In this document: piece after piece, positions 20,830-30,851 of the stretch
Layout: each line of letters begins with the position of its first letter
How positions within the stretch are numbered: the first letter of the stretch is position 1
NCBI RefSeq assembly: GCF_907164575.1
Contig: NZ_CAJQYY010000011.1
Location: forward strand, 1-64,000
Source: Paraburkholderia gardini
Lineage (GTDB): Bacteria > Pseudomonadota > Gammaproteobacteria > Burkholderiales > Burkholderiaceae
Direction of reading: 5' to 3'
Length of the DNA stretch: 64,000 nucleotides
Translations under genes and position numbers: made by a program
The notes under the pieces: model-generated
What the model saw: the letters and a program-made list of their open reading frames with translations, nothing else
What the model was told of the DNA's origin: nothing
Database searches by the model: none

Positions 20830-21120
20830 ATGTTGCTGCTGCGTTCATTCAACCTGTCCGCAGGCGTGGCTTGCGCACTGCTGCTCGCATCCGCGACAGC
20901 CTTTTCGCGGCCTTGTCTAACGGCTGACGGCTGCCCGGGCTTGTTGCGAGTCGGCACCCATGACGACGATGTGCGGGCCGAACGTCACCGAGAGGAGCAA
21001 CTGCGTGATGAACGTCTGCGGTCCGAGCGGTTGCGTGCCGATCGGTTGCGTTCAGACCGATTGCGTGCCGAACGTCTACGTGCCGAGCGCTTGCGCGAAG
21101 AGCGCCTTCGCACGGATTAA
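20830..21120 (+). CDS. Small secreted protein with tandem xxRLR repeats
   Basis: A 96-residue protein with a good signal peptide (MLLLRSFNLSAGVACALLLASATAFS; cleavage near residue 26) and two cysteines (CLTADGC). From residue 50 it is a run of about nine five-residue units of the form (S/A/R/E)(E/D)RLR, which would be a highly charged amphipathic helix or coil. The start at 20830 follows a GGGAG purine run; an in-frame ATG at 20767 lacks one. I know of no function. Such Arg/Glu repeat tails are seen in small periplasmic proteins of Burkholderiales annotated only as hypothetical. Confidence 0.65.
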   Translation: MLLLRSFNLSAGVACALLLASATAFSRPCLTADGCPGLLRVGTHDDDVRAERHREEQLRDERLRSERLRADRLRSDRLRAERLRAERLREERLRTD

Positions 21121-21148
21121 CCCTCTGGCCGCATCGCGGCGTTGCCGT

Positions 21149-22036
<888 letters not shown>

Positions 22037-22102
22037 GAGTCGCGCCCGTCTGGGTGCTTCGTAAGGGCTTTTTAAAGGACGCCCCTCGGAGGTGCGCGGA
22101 TA

Positions 22103-22117
22103 TCTGGCTTAGCCAGA
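22103..22117. other. Short perfect hairpin after the hmp remnant
   Basis: TCTGGC-TTA-GCCAGA forms a 6-bp perfect stem with a 3-nt loop in the gap between two convergent genes. It may be a bidirectional terminator element, but there is no T-run. Confidence 0.25.
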
Positions 22118-22181
22118 AGCGCGGCGTAGCCGTGACCCGGGATTGCGGGATGTCACGGTTGCTCAGTGCCCGTCTGCGGAA

Positions 22182-22523
22182 CTAGCGCAGGAAGTGCTCG
22201 AACACGTCGAATGAGACCGGCTTGATCAGCCGCGCGTCGAAGGGCATGGGCTCTTCACTACGGTCGAATTCGACAAAGCCGGTGAGCGCGACGATCCGGC
22301 TGTATCGCAGCGCGCATCGCGCCCGCATGGCGCGACAGACCTGAACGCCATCCATGTCCGTGAGTGAGATGTCCAGAAAGATCAGATCAGGTGCTTCGCG
22401 CTCGGCGACTTCCAGCGCCTCGCGTCCGGTATACGCAATGAGCGGCTGGTGACCGAGGTCGGCAACGATCCCGGCGAGCACGTCTACCGTGTCACGATGG
22501 TCGTCGACAAGCAGCACTTTCAT
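22182..22523 (-). CDS. Single-domain response regulator (receiver only)
   Basis: A 113-residue protein consisting only of a receiver domain. Acidic pair Asp7/Asp8, phospho-acceptor Asp51 (LIFLDISL), switch Thr81 (ALTGF) and Lys101 (LIKPVSF) are all present, so phosphorylation chemistry should be intact. There is no output domain. Such proteins act as phosphate shuttles or as CheY-like partners of hybrid kinases. Its kinase is not adjacent; a kinase C-terminal remnant lies 1.2 kb away at 23728-23865, and a chemoreceptor is at 25788-27413. Confidence 0.88.
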   Translation of the reverse strand: MKVLLVDDHRDTVDVLAGIVADLGHQPLIAYTGREALEVAEREAPDLIFLDISLTDMDGVQVCRAMRARCALRYSRIVALTGFVEFDRSEEPMPFDARLIKPVSFDVFEHFLR

Positions 22524-23009
22524 GGAGCCTCCGGATCACGCATGAACGGGAGCACCGTCTGCGCACGTGAAGCGCAGGGCAGCGCGAGAAACAGGACGTG
22601 CGAACGCCCGTGACGAGCCGGACGCCTGCAGCGGTCCGTCGGTGATTGCGCTGACGCTCATGGATCTCTCCAACGGTGTGTGCCGTGGCCCGCCAGGGGG
22701 CAGGTCCGATGGAGGCATAAATGTTCATCAGGCACGTCGTAGTATATGTGCGCTTACGACACCGGCAAAAATTTCTGTCTGATGTGAATCCTGATTTTCT
22801 ACGTTTTCCTGAAAAAGAAATGCCTTGCTGCGTGATCTGGATCAAGAAAACGGACGAATTGCCGATAAGGCGTTGATGAAGCGGTAAAATTTCCGGCGCT
22901 TCCTGCCGCCGAACCAGGCATGCCTGATTCCGGAAAGAGACTTCGGCACCGGCAGGCGTGGCGCACTGTGGCCGGATTTTTCTGGAGAGCTGGAGATAGG
23001 GTGGAGACC
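22524..23009. other. 486-bp gap without a supported gene
   Basis: I see no coding sequence with a plausible start and codon pattern. The middle (about 22730-22860) is AT-richer than the surroundings and may hold promoters for both flanks. A purine-rich GGTGGAG at 23000-23006 precedes the GTG start at 23010. Confidence 0.4.
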
Positions 23010-23636
23010 GTGACCAAAAACAACCGGGCGCTTCCGCCTTGGGCTGGCCGCTTGTGGCGCGCCCGCCTCGCGCCCCAGGCGATTATCTGGGGCGGGATTT
23101 TCATCGCACTGGTCATGGTTTCGCTGTGCGCGACAGTGCTGTACCAGAGCCGACTCGATGCGATGGATCGCGCCCGCGAAACCTCGCGCAATCTTGCCCT
23201 GATTGCCGAGCGGGACATCGAGCGCAATTTCGAGTTGTACGCGCTGTCCCTGCAGGCGGTCGTCGACGGCATGCGCGATCCTGACATACTGGCTTTGCCG
23301 CCCCGTATGCGGCGGCAGATGCTGTTTGACCGTGCCGCGACCGCGAAATACCTTGGCTCGATGCTGGTGCTGGATGCGTCGGGCAATATCGTCATTGATT
23401 CGGGCGGCGATATTCCACGTAAGGACAACTTTGCCGATCGCCGGTATTTCACCGTCCAGCGGGATAGCCCGAACGTCGGCCTCTATATCAGCGATCCGTA
23501 CGCCTCCCGACTGCGGGGCGGCTCGGGTTGCGCAGCCATGCCGTCGGCCGACCAGAAAGTGACGACGCCGAGCAGTGCGCAGATGAAGTGTCGAATCATC
23601 ATGAAGGGTTCCTTGTTACTCGTCCTCGTCATTTGA
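23010..23636 (+). pseudogene. N-terminal half of a membrane sensor (PDC/Cache domain), probably diguanylate cyclase
   Basis: From a GTG at 23010 the frame gives a TM segment (AIIWGGIFIALVMVSLCATVLYQ), then RARETSRNLALIAERDIERN and a Cache/PDC-like stretch (LVLDASGNIVIDSGG, DRRYFTVQRDSPNVGLYISDP). This matches the N-terminus of Burkholderiales membrane diguanylate cyclases with an extracytoplasmic PDC sensor. Resemblance stops at about 23515, and the tail to 23636 is antisense to another gene's signal peptide. The GGDEF output domain is missing. The identification of the lost domain as GGDEF is inferred from the sensor type. Confidence 0.6.
23515..23602 (-). pseudogene. 5' stub of a secreted protein gene
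   Basis: MMIRHFICALLGVVTFWSAD followed by GMAAQPEP is a clear start plus signal peptide with a cleavage site after MAA, preceded by an AAGGA ribosome site on the minus strand. The mature protein is lost at about 23515, exactly where the sensor gene on the plus strand breaks off. Two 5' gene halves thus face each other. Confidence 0.5.
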
Positions 23637-23727
23637 CAGCGGCCGATGCTTTCGAGATACGGCATATCCTGAAACTCTCTTTTCCGGAAATGCGCTTTGT
23701 TGTACGGAGACGCGAATCCAGGGTATT

Positions 23728-23865
23728 CATCCCTTTCGTGATGCGACACGTGCCGCCGTCAGCCGCGCATCGAGCGGCACGTAGTAGACGGTAAAGCTCG
23801 TTCCTGTTTCGCCGCGCTCTGCGTTCGTGCGAACGGTCACAAGTGCCGCGGCCTGCTGTACGACC
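23728..23865 (-). pseudogene. C-terminal remnant of a sensor histidine kinase
   Basis: The frame ending at the TGA at 23728-23730 reads VTVRTNAERGETGTSFTVYYVPLDARL, which matches the end of HATPase_c domains (N-A-E-x-G-x-G-T-x-F-T-V-Y-x-P). Further upstream on this strand the sequence no longer gives the N, G1 or G2 boxes in a continuous frame. Assignment rests on this short motif. Confidence 0.45.
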
Positions 23866-24604
23866 GGCGGTTGCCTATTCAGACATGCATAACCGGTACG
23901 GGTCGGCTGTGATGTTCTGAAGACAACGTGGTGCCTCTTGACTGACGGCTCACCCCGGCGACACGGAGGATCGACACTGCGGAGCCGCCGCGCGGTGTGA
24001 GGCGCGAGGCCAGTTCCGCAGGCGCAAACATATGTGAACTGTTAAAAACCGCGTTAGATGAGATGCGCCAAACCGGATGCCAGGCCCAGACCATAAGGTG
24101 GGCGGTCGGTTGCTTCAGTCACGCAAGGGGGGACGTTGTCACGAGTGCTGCTTGGGTAGTCAGAGGCAGGTGCCAAGCGGACTGACCCGGGAACAGTCGG
24201 ATCGGAAGGGACGGTCGAAACGTGACCCCGTTTTACGGATGGTGATCCGGCGGGATCAACTGACCTGAATGGCCAGTCCGCTGCGGTTCGACAGGTCCAG
24301 GACGTGTCCGCGGGGTGAACGGCGGTGATGCAAGTTCCGCAGTCAGTTCAAGCCGTATTCAGCTATCTCCTCCAGTTCCAGCAACGAACGCGGCAACTGT
24401 GTGCAAATAGCGGCACAGTGGTCCGGCTGGGGGAAACGTTAGATTGGTGCGGAATCTGGCGGTAGTCAGACGCAGACCCGCTTGCAGCAAGGCTCGGCGG
24501 CTGTGCGACTTGTGCGCAATCGGAGGGTGCGCAGGCTATTGATCAATATCGATCTTTCGAAACCAACCGCCAGATTCGCACGGAAAGTACGACAGCCCCG
24601 ATGC
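23866..24604. other. 740-bp stretch of decayed or non-coding DNA
   Basis: No gene with supportable start and codon pattern. A minus-strand frame around 23960-24060 has a vague kinase-like look (SNAVFNSSH), but is too divergent to call. Confidence 0.4.
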
Positions 24605-24907
24605 TCAGTTGACAAGCTCGCACCTCACGACGGGCGCCGTATAGGGGGACGGGTATTCCGATTTGGGGCCGCTCAACACGCGCAGGCGCTGAGTGGCGAG
24701 CACCTCAGCCTTGCGCTGATCGCTCAGGTCGAGCGTCGTGCTTGTGACGCGCGCGGCATCCGCAGGCTCATTCACGGCACACTGCGCCGTTTTACCGTCG
24801 GGCAGACGTACGGTTGTCTCGTACGTGTAGTCGGGCTGCGCGGCGAGGCAGGCAGTGCTGCAAACAGTCACTGCAACCAGCACGACAAGCTTTGCAGGAT
24901 CATTCAC
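24605..24907 (-). CDS. Small secreted hypothetical protein
   Basis: A 100-residue protein with a signal peptide (LVVLVAVTVCSTACLA) and a short mature part containing YTYETTVRLPDGKTAQCAV and a C-terminal RCELVN; two cysteines remain after cleavage and could pair. A GTG at 24907 with GGGAGAGG just upstream is preferred to the TTG five codons earlier. No family recognised. The flanks are non-coding, and it appears to be monocistronic. Confidence 0.55.
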   Translation of the reverse strand: MNDPAKLVVLVAVTVCSTACLAAQPDYTYETTVRLPDGKTAQCAVNEPADAARVTSTTLDLSDQRKAEVLATQRLRVLSGPKSEYPSPYTAPVVRCELVN

Positions 24908-25054
24908 TTTCCTCTCCCTCAAAACTACATGATCGTTTGACCCGTTCCCACGAGGGCCGTTCGGGCCGTTTGGGAAAAGGCCGTTCTACAAGGGGGTGAT
25001 CAGGCTGATCGCGAATTCCTGTCACAAGCGCCAGGGTTATATCGATGCACCGAA

Positions 25055-25309
25055 TTAATCGGAAACATTGCAGCCGATGTCAATAATCAGATCGCAAATG
25101 ACCGTGACGCGGTGACAACGGGCAGCGAGAAGAGAACGGCTAGAACAAAAAAGCTTACTCTCCAAGAACCGCACGCCGGGATCGAGCGCGACGTTGCTCC
25201 AGGCGCTGCGCGTAACATCCAACGAATTGACCGGGTCCGCAACCGCATCATGTCTGGCGAGAACGAGCAAAAAACTGCACGCGAGGAAAACGGCGCAAAC
25301 GCGCCACAT
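25055..25309 (-). CDS. Hypothetical protein with signal peptide, possibly truncated
   Basis: From an ATG at 25309 the minus strand encodes MWRVCAVFLACSFLLVLARH, a plausible export signal, followed by DAVADPVNSLDVTRSAWSNV. The remaining 45 residues have an irregular composition, so this may be another 5' gene stub rather than a complete protein. It lies 143 bp after the DUF3579 gene on the same strand. No family recognised. Confidence 0.35.
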   Translation of the reverse strand: MWRVCAVFLACSFLLVLARHDAVADPVNSLDVTRSAWSNVALDPGVRFLESKLFCSSRSLLAARCHRVTVICDLIIDIGCNVSD

Positions 25310-25452
25310 TGCCCTTGAGGGCTCGTGGCGCACCTCTTGGCTTCTGGCCCGACTATGGGTTGGACCTCCAGTTGCTCCGGCGGGTCGCGCTGCGGCCGGT
25401 TCGACCGGTTGCCCGTCCCACGCGGGGCCGCGTCGCACCGGTAGGGCGTGAA

Positions 25453-25791
25453 TCAGTCGACCGGGGCCGGACCCGACCAACGAGCCCTCTCGCCGGACGA
25501 GAAGCGAACCTCAACCGGCAGATCATTGTCTTCGGCAAACCTGACAACGAAGTCAAAGGCTTCCGGACAAACGCTCCGGAGTTCACCGGACACAATCAGG
25601 CATTTCACGCCCTTATCGACAACAGGCATGGCGAGGCGCGTCGAGGCAATATGAATGCCGGGCCGACGCTCCCCGACGAACAGGATGATGACGCCCATCA
25701 GACGCTCGGCCCAGTCGCCGGGCCGGAAGACTGTCCGGTGGTGCGTGAGGCCACAGATCAGATAGTGTTCGCTTCTGTCGGCTACCGTCAT
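25453..25791 (-). CDS. DUF3579 domain protein
   Basis: A 112-residue protein matching DUF3579: [25 protein letters not shown], then [13 protein letters not shown] and [15 protein letters not shown]. The family is confined largely to beta- and gammaproteobacteria, is soluble and has no assigned function that I know. The start codon overlaps the stop of the upstream chemoreceptor gene by 4 bp (25788-25791), indicating translational coupling. That makes a chemotaxis-related accessory role an attractive but unproven guess. Confidence 0.85.
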   Translation of the reverse strand: MTVADRSEHYLICGLTHHRTVFRPGDWAERLMGVIILFVGERRPGIHIASTRLAMPVVDKGVKCLIVSGELRSVCPEAFDFVVRFAEDNDLPVEVRFSSGERARWSGPAPVD

Positions 25792-27413
25792 GCGTCTACG
25801 GTCGATGGCCCGGACGCCATCCAGTTCGGCCTTCCGGGTTCAATGGCGGACGGCTTGTCTGTTTCAGCCAGCCGGAACACGGCCACCGCATGGTCGAGCG
25901 CGCGCGCCTGTTCTTCAAGAGACGCCGCCGCCGCAGCAGCCTGCTCGACCAGTGCGGCGTTCTGCTGGGTCGCGTTATCCATCTGCGTCACGGCGCGATT
26001 GATCTGATCGATGCCGCGCGACTGTTCTTCCGAGGCCACACTGATTTCGCTGACGATGGCGGTAACGTTGCAGGCCGCTGCGACGATTTCAGTCATTGTG
26101 TCGCCAGCGCGAGCCGCCAGGTCGGCACCGTTCTTCACTTTCGCAACCGAATCGCCGATCAGCTCCCTGATTTCCTTCGCTGCCGCGGCCGACCGTTGCG
26201 CGAGCGCGCGGACCTCGCCTGCGACCACTGCGAATCCACGCCCTTCCTCGCCCGCGCGCGCAGCTTCAACTGCTGCATTCAGCGCGAGGATATTGGTCTG
26301 GAACGCGATACCCTCGATCGCGCCAATGATGTCGACAATCCGGTTTGAACTCGACGACATGTCCGCGATCACATCGACAACCTGACCGACAACGTCACCC
26401 CCGCGGGCCGCGACTTCCGACGCGTTTTCGGCGAGCGCGCTGGCCTGCCGCGCGTTGTCGGCGTTTTGCCGGACGGTCGCAGTCAACTCTTCCATGCTCG
26501 ATGCGGTCTCCTCCAAAGTCGCTGCCTGCTGTTCGGTACGGGTCGACAGATCGCCATTGCCACTCGCGATTTCGCGCGCGCCGTGCGTGATCGCCGCCGT
26601 CCCGTGTCGCACCTGCCCCACGGCGGCAGCAAGCCCCGCCTGCATTCGCGCAAGCGCAGCCATCAACCGGCCCATCTCGTTGGCGCGCAGTTTTTCGATC
26701 GCGCTTGTCAGATCTCCAGCCGCGATGCGCTCGAAATGATGAATTGCCCGATCAATGGGCCGCACGATCGACGCCGTCAACGCGAAACGTGCGAACAGGC
26801 CCAGTACGATCGCAGCGGATCCGATCGCGCCGAAGAGCCAGAGCAGCATATGAAAATGCCGTTGCGCTGACGCGAAACTCGCCTTTTGCTGCTCTGCCTG
26901 AAAATCCTCCAGCGCGAGCTCGGCGCTCCGGTAATCACTGAAAAGAGTGTCAGGTGCCTGACGCTGCGTCGTGCGAAAAGACATGAAATCGTTCTGGTCG
27001 AGCGCCGCAATTTCAGGCGCAAGTGCCTGCTTCATCAATTGATCGCGCTTCGCCCGCAGCGCGTCGGCCAGCTTCCTTTCGACCTCATTCGAAGGCGGTT
27101 GCGCCGCATAACCAGCCAGTTCCAAATCGCTGCTGGTCTGCTCGGCATGCACACGGGCGAGCACTGCGTCAGTCGGTTTGCCCTGCGCGACGAGCGTTTC
27201 GTACGCACCGAGATCGACGCGTACCTGCAGAAGCGCGTCGCTGCTGGCGGTCAGATGTCGCAGCGACGCCGTTTCCTCGCGGTACATCCTGTCGAGCGCC
27301 GTGTTGGCCGCTTTGAGTCCCGCGATCGACGTTACGATCACGAGCAGCAGCGCTGCTGTATAACCGGCGATGGTGACGGTCAGCGCAAACCGGATAGTGG
27401 TATTTCTGAACAT
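25788..27413 (-). CDS. Methyl-accepting chemotaxis protein
   Basis: A 541-residue chemoreceptor with Tar-like topology: TM1 at about residues 8-30, a periplasmic four-helix-type ligand domain to about 188, TM2 ([24 protein letters not shown]), a HAMP domain and a cytoplasmic signalling domain. The hairpin tip around [32 protein letters not shown] is essentially canonical. The ligand is unknown. There is no CheR-docking NWETF-type pentapeptide at the C-terminus. Coupled by a 4-bp overlap to the DUF3579 gene; the porin gene upstream (27528) is on the same strand 114 bp away, which may hint at sensing a porin-permeant nutrient. Confidence 0.95.
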   Translation of the reverse strand: MFRNTTIRFALTVTIAGYTAALLLVIVTSIAGLKAANTALDRMYREETASLRHLTASSDALLQVRVDLGAYETLVAQGKPTDAVLARVHAEQTSSDLELAGYAAQPPSNEVERKLADALRAKRDQLMKQALAPEIAALDQNDFMSFRTTQRQAPDTLFSDYRSAELALEDFQAEQQKASFASAQRHFHMLLWLFGAIGSAAIVLGLFARFALTASIVRPIDRAIHHFERIAAGDLTSAIEKLRANEMGRLMAALARMQAGLAAAVGQVRHGTAAITHGAREIASGNGDLSTRTEQQAATLEETASSMEELTATVRQNADNARQASALAENASEVAARGGDVVGQVVDVIADMSSSSNRIVDIIGAIEGIAFQTNILALNAAVEAARAGEEGRGFAVVAGEVRALAQRSAAAAKEIRELIGDSVAKVKNGADLAARAGDTMTEIVAAACNVTAIVSEISVASEEQSRGIDQINRAVTQMDNATQQNAALVEQAAAAAASLEEQARALDHAVAVFRLAETDKPSAIEPGRPNWMASGPSTVDA

Positions 27414-27527
27414 GGCTGTCTTCCTCGACCCGCTGAGCAGAAAAAAATGCGGCAGACGGATAAATCCGCCGCCGCAAATTGGAGGAAATCGATCAAAAAG
27501 ATCTACTGCGAGCAGCTGATGCCTGGA

Positions 27528-28664
27528 TCAGAAACGTGTACGGACACCCGTGGCCACTTCGAGCTGGTTGTTGTGACCAAACGTTGTCGAGACCGTATAG
27601 CCGCCATGCAATTTCATGTAGTCGGCAGCCAGATACACCTCTGTGCGCTTCGAGAGGTGGTAGAAAGCCGACGCGTACACCGTTTCCTTGTAGCCGTTGT
27701 GAACCGCCGTGGCCGTCGTGTCGAACGCGCCGGAGTTGGCGTTCGGAATGTAGCCGTCGCTGTTGTAGGCGGCGTTCTTCACATGCATCTGCTGATAGCC
27801 GAGTTCATAGTCGAACGGCCCCTTTGGTGCGAGCTTGAACGACACCGTCCACGCATTGTCCTCCCGATCCGGCAACGCGCCCTGCTTGCCCGTGTAATGG
27901 AAGTAGCCGGCGTTGACACGGCCGATGCCGAAACGATAGTCACCCCCCACCGAGTACGTCTGATCGGTGAAGCCGCCGTTGTTCGTATGGCCGTAGAAGC
28001 CGCCGATGGAGGCCGGCCCAACATTCCAGCCGAGTACGGCCTGATAGCCCGAGCCGTTGGCGAACTGCGTCGAGTTACTGAACTGGTAGCCGGCGGCCGC
28101 ATAGATGCCGTTGCTAAAGAGCTTGCGCCACTGGATGCCGTTCTCCGAACGCGTGCCAGTCGGGCCAGCCGCGTAGAAAACCATTTGCTTGAAGTTGTTG
28201 GAGTTGGTGTAGGCGCCTTCTTTCGGCGAGAACACCGCGCTGGTGTACGGGTCGGCGTAAAGTCCCGAGAAGTCCTTCGCAACGGTGTCCTGGAAACCGG
28301 CCGTCACCTCGCCGATCGTGGGGTTCTGGATGCCGACCCAGGAATCACGGTCGAAGAGCTGACCCGGATCTTCCATCTGGCCGTTAGCGGCGACGAATTC
28401 GCTCTCCAACTTGAAAATGATCTTGTTGCCGCCACCGATGTCCTCGGCGCCATGCACACCCCAGCGGCTGCCGCTGAACCACGGCTCGCCGTCGTGGCCC
28501 ATGCCGATCACGTGCTTGCCGGCTGCGTTGGCATTCGTCGTGTAGGCGAGGGCACTCAAATCGATGAGGCCATAGAGTTGCACGCTCGACTGGGCGTGCG
28601 CGCCGCTCGACGCCATGGCGCCTGCCACGGCGGCCAGGGTTAGATACTTTTGCTTCAAGGTCAT
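27528..28664 (-). CDS. Outer-membrane porin (Gram-negative trimeric type)
   Basis: A 378-residue general porin of the Burkholderiales OmpC-like family. Signal peptide MTLKQKYLTLAAVAGAMASSGAHA, then SSVQLYGLIDLSALAY, the usual first strand. Typical internal blocks are SRWGVHGAEDIGGGNKIIFKLES and SWVGIQNPTIGEVTAGFQDT, ending in the C-terminal GVRTRF with terminal Phe for BAM recognition. It forms a 16-stranded channel for small hydrophilic solutes. It is probably transcribed alone, with an AT-rich leader at 28665-28850. Confidence 0.95.
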   Translation of the reverse strand: MTLKQKYLTLAAVAGAMASSGAHAQSSVQLYGLIDLSALAYTTNANAAGKHVIGMGHDGEPWFSGSRWGVHGAEDIGGGNKIIFKLESEFVAANGQMEDPGQLFDRDSWVGIQNPTIGEVTAGFQDTVAKDFSGLYADPYTSAVFSPKEGAYTNSNNFKQMVFYAAGPTGTRSENGIQWRKLFSNGIYAAAGYQFSNSTQFANGSGYQAVLGWNVGPASIGGFYGHTNNGGFTDQTYSVGGDYRFGIGRVNAGYFHYTGKQGALPDREDNAWTVSFKLAPKGPFDYELGYQQMHVKNAAYNSDGYIPNANSGAFDTTATAVHNGYKETVYASAFYHLSKRTEVYLAADYMKLHGGYTVSTTFGHNNQLEVATGVRTRF

Positions 28665-28851
28665 CTCCTCTGATTACTACGTTGAAATTTTTTTTCTGAT
28701 TGCCGGCTGCAACTGCGGTCCGGACATCCGGATGACGGTCTCGTTTAGCCAATGAGCGCCATCCTAGTGACCTCAATCCTTCATGCAGCTTTCCCGTATC
28801 ATTCGTACAACTAAGTGCATTTACTGATATACAGTGCTGATTTGGCACCCG

Positions 28852-29526
28852 CTACGCCGCATCCCTGCTGCGCAAAATGTAGCCAAGTCCACGCAATGTG
28901 ATGATCTGTGCACTGGACGAGGCCAGGCGCCTTCGCAAACGGTGAATATAGATGTCGATCGCATCCGCGCTCAGCTCGTCGTCGACACTGAACGCGCTTT
29001 CCATCAGGGCTGTCTTCGAGACTGTTTTCCCCTGTCTCAGCATCAGGGCTTCGAGGATGGTGTGCTCACGAGGTCGAAGTGCCAGCGGCTGGTTGTGATG
29101 ACAGAAATCACGTGTGTCGGGTATGTACTGCAGATCGCCACAAACAAGACAGTCCGACATGGCGTCTGCCTGCCTGCGGATCAGCGCCTTGATCCGCGCC
29201 ACCAGTTCGCGTGCATCGAATGGCTTGACGACATAGTCGTCGGCGCCCGCGCTAAAACAGTCGACCTTGTCGTCTGTCGAGCCGTTGGCCGTCAGCATCA
29301 ACACCGGCACCTGGTCGCCGCGGCGGCGCAATCGTGCCAGTACCTCCTTGCCGTCCATCCGTGGCAGCTGGATGTCAAGCAGGACCGCGTCGTAGCATTG
29401 AGTCCGCAGCACTCTATCCGCGCTTTCTCCGTCGCCCACGCAATCGACCACGAAGTTTTCAGCGCGCAGCAGATTGACAATCCATTGCGCGAGTTCCGCA
29501 TTGTCTTCCACGAGCAGCAGCTTCAT
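28852..29526 (-). CDS. OmpR-family response regulator (QseB/TctD-like)
   Basis: A 224-residue regulator: receiver domain with Asp51 (AVLLDIQLP), Thr and Lys switch residues (MLTANG, VVKPFDARELVARI), and a C-terminal winged helix (residues about 125-220) ending in ITLRGLGYILR. The start at 29526 has GAGGAAA 6-12 bases upstream. A partner kinase would be expected next to it; the DNA immediately upstream on the same strand holds only a decayed kinase C-terminus (29536-29789). It may act on the adjacent porin gene, whose start is 188 bp downstream in the same direction. Confidence 0.93.
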   Translation of the reverse strand: MKLLLVEDNAELAQWIVNLLRAENFVVDCVGDGESADRVLRTQCYDAVLLDIQLPRMDGKEVLARLRRRGDQVPVLMLTANGSTDDKVDCFSAGADDYVVKPFDARELVARIKALIRRQADAMSDCLVCGDLQYIPDTRDFCHHNQPLALRPREHTILEALMLRQGKTVSKTALMESAFSVDDELSADAIDIYIHRLRRRLASSSAQIITLRGLGYILRSRDAA

Positions 29527-29535
29527 CGCTTTTCC

Positions 29536-29789
29536 TCAATCGCGCGACGCGCGCACGCCGATCGTGGCGGGGACCAATATGTTCAACTTTCTGTACTGGC
29601 CCACCGTGCCCGAATGAGAGCGGGCAAACCCGTGGACATTTGTTGACCCGGGTCCGGTGTGCCGGACATCTGTCGCGCCGCGAGGAGTGCGATCGAACCT
29701 TCGCGCGCCTCTGCTGGAATACCCGGACCGCTGTTCACAACGCACCTCATGACCTGGCCACCCGAAGGCGACCCGCATGTTTTCGGCAC
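29536..29789 (-). pseudogene. Decayed C-terminus of the cognate histidine kinase
   Basis: One frame gives VVNSGPGIPAEARE, a G1-box signature of HATPase_c, then RQMSGTPDPG in the place of the G2 region. A second frame continues SHSGTVG, resembling the HGGTV block near the end of such kinases, and stops 10 bp before the response regulator. At least one frameshift is required, and no dimerisation domain remains upstream, where the ABC permease gene ends at 29952. The kinase-regulator gene order fits a former two-component operon. Confidence 0.5.
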
Positions 29790-29951
29790 GGCAGCGAACT
29801 CGTCAGGGACAGCAGGTCCTCGTCTGCGTCGGTATCGTCATCCGAAGTTCACGCCAACAACAAGGCGATGTGCTTCACCAGACCGGCGGTCTGCGGCGTC
29901 GTGCCGTTCTGCTCCCTGAATCCAGCGACAATCATCCCTGCATCGTGACGA

Positions 29952-30812
29952 TCAGAATGCCGCAGGCCGCCACTTCAGCAGACGCTTCTCCAGTGCGGTA
30001 AGCAGATAGTCGGCCGTGAGCGCGACCACCGCGAGCACGATCATGGCAGCGAACACGCCACTCGCATTGAATGCGCCTTGCGCCGTCGAGATCAGCAGGC
30101 CGATACCCTGCTTCGAACCGAGGAACTCGCCAACTACCGCACCGACCAGCGCGAAACCGAAGCTCACGTGCAGGCTCGCCAGAATCCATGACAGCGCTGA
30201 TGGAATCACCACTGACGTGGTCAACTGACGTTTCGAGGCACCGAGGATCTGCGCATTCGCAATCATGTAGCGGTCGGCTTCACGCACGCCCTGGAATGCA
30301 TTGCCGAACACGACGAAGAACACCATCACGACGGCCAGCGCGACTTTCGAGGCCATGCCCAAACCAAGCGCGATCACGAACACCGACCCCAGCACCACGC
30401 GCGGAATCGAGTTGGCGATCTGGATGTAAATGCTGAACACGTCGGAGAGCAGCTTGTTGCGACCCAGCACGACGCCACAGACAATGCCACCGACCGCACC
30501 GATGAGAAAGCCGATACCGGTTTCTTCGAGCGTGACCCAGACCTGCTGCAGCAGCGGGCCCTGCGAGGTGCCGTTCACGAACCAGTCCACGATCTGCGCA
30601 AAGATCGCCGAGGGCATCGAGAAAAAGAACGGATCGATCCATTTATACCGTCCGCCCATTTCCCATCCACCCAGCACGACGACCAGCACCAGTACCCTCA
30701 GCGCGATGATCAGAGCATGCCGCTGGCGCAGCCTGCATTGTGCGATTTTTTCAACTGTTGCCAGCGACGCGCTATCGAAGCCCGCCTGCAATGCGTATTC
30801 AGAAGTTGCCAT
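29952..30812 (-). CDS. NitT/TauT-type ABC transporter permease
   Basis: A 286-residue inner-membrane permease with about six membrane segments and the cytoplasmic EAA-type loop in VVIPSALSWILASLHVSFGF, then ALVGAVVGEFLGS, characteristic of the SsuC/TauC/NrtB group. It is the last gene of a three-gene minus-strand operon (binding protein, ATPase, permease), 39 bp after the ATPase. Candidate substrates for the class are sulfonates, nitrate, taurine, pyrimidine precursors or aromatic acids; sequence does not choose between them. Confidence 0.92.
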   Translation of the reverse strand: MATSEYALQAGFDSASLATVEKIAQCRLRQRHALIIALRVLVLVVVLGGWEMGGRYKWIDPFFFSMPSAIFAQIVDWFVNGTSQGPLLQQVWVTLEETGIGFLIGAVGGIVCGVVLGRNKLLSDVFSIYIQIANSIPRVVLGSVFVIALGLGMASKVALAVVMVFFVVFGNAFQGVREADRYMIANAQILGASKRQLTTSVVIPSALSWILASLHVSFGFALVGAVVGEFLGSKQGIGLLISTAQGAFNASGVFAAMIVLAVVALTADYLLTALEKRLLKWRPAAF

Positions 30813-30851
30813 GAATGTTGTTCCGAAGTCAGGTTTATCAGGCGATCCACG

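Noticed and set aside
23879-24094. Possible second histidine kinase fragment on the minus strand
   Set aside because: Only a loose resemblance (SNAVFNSSH) to an N-box; no neighbouring motif supports it.
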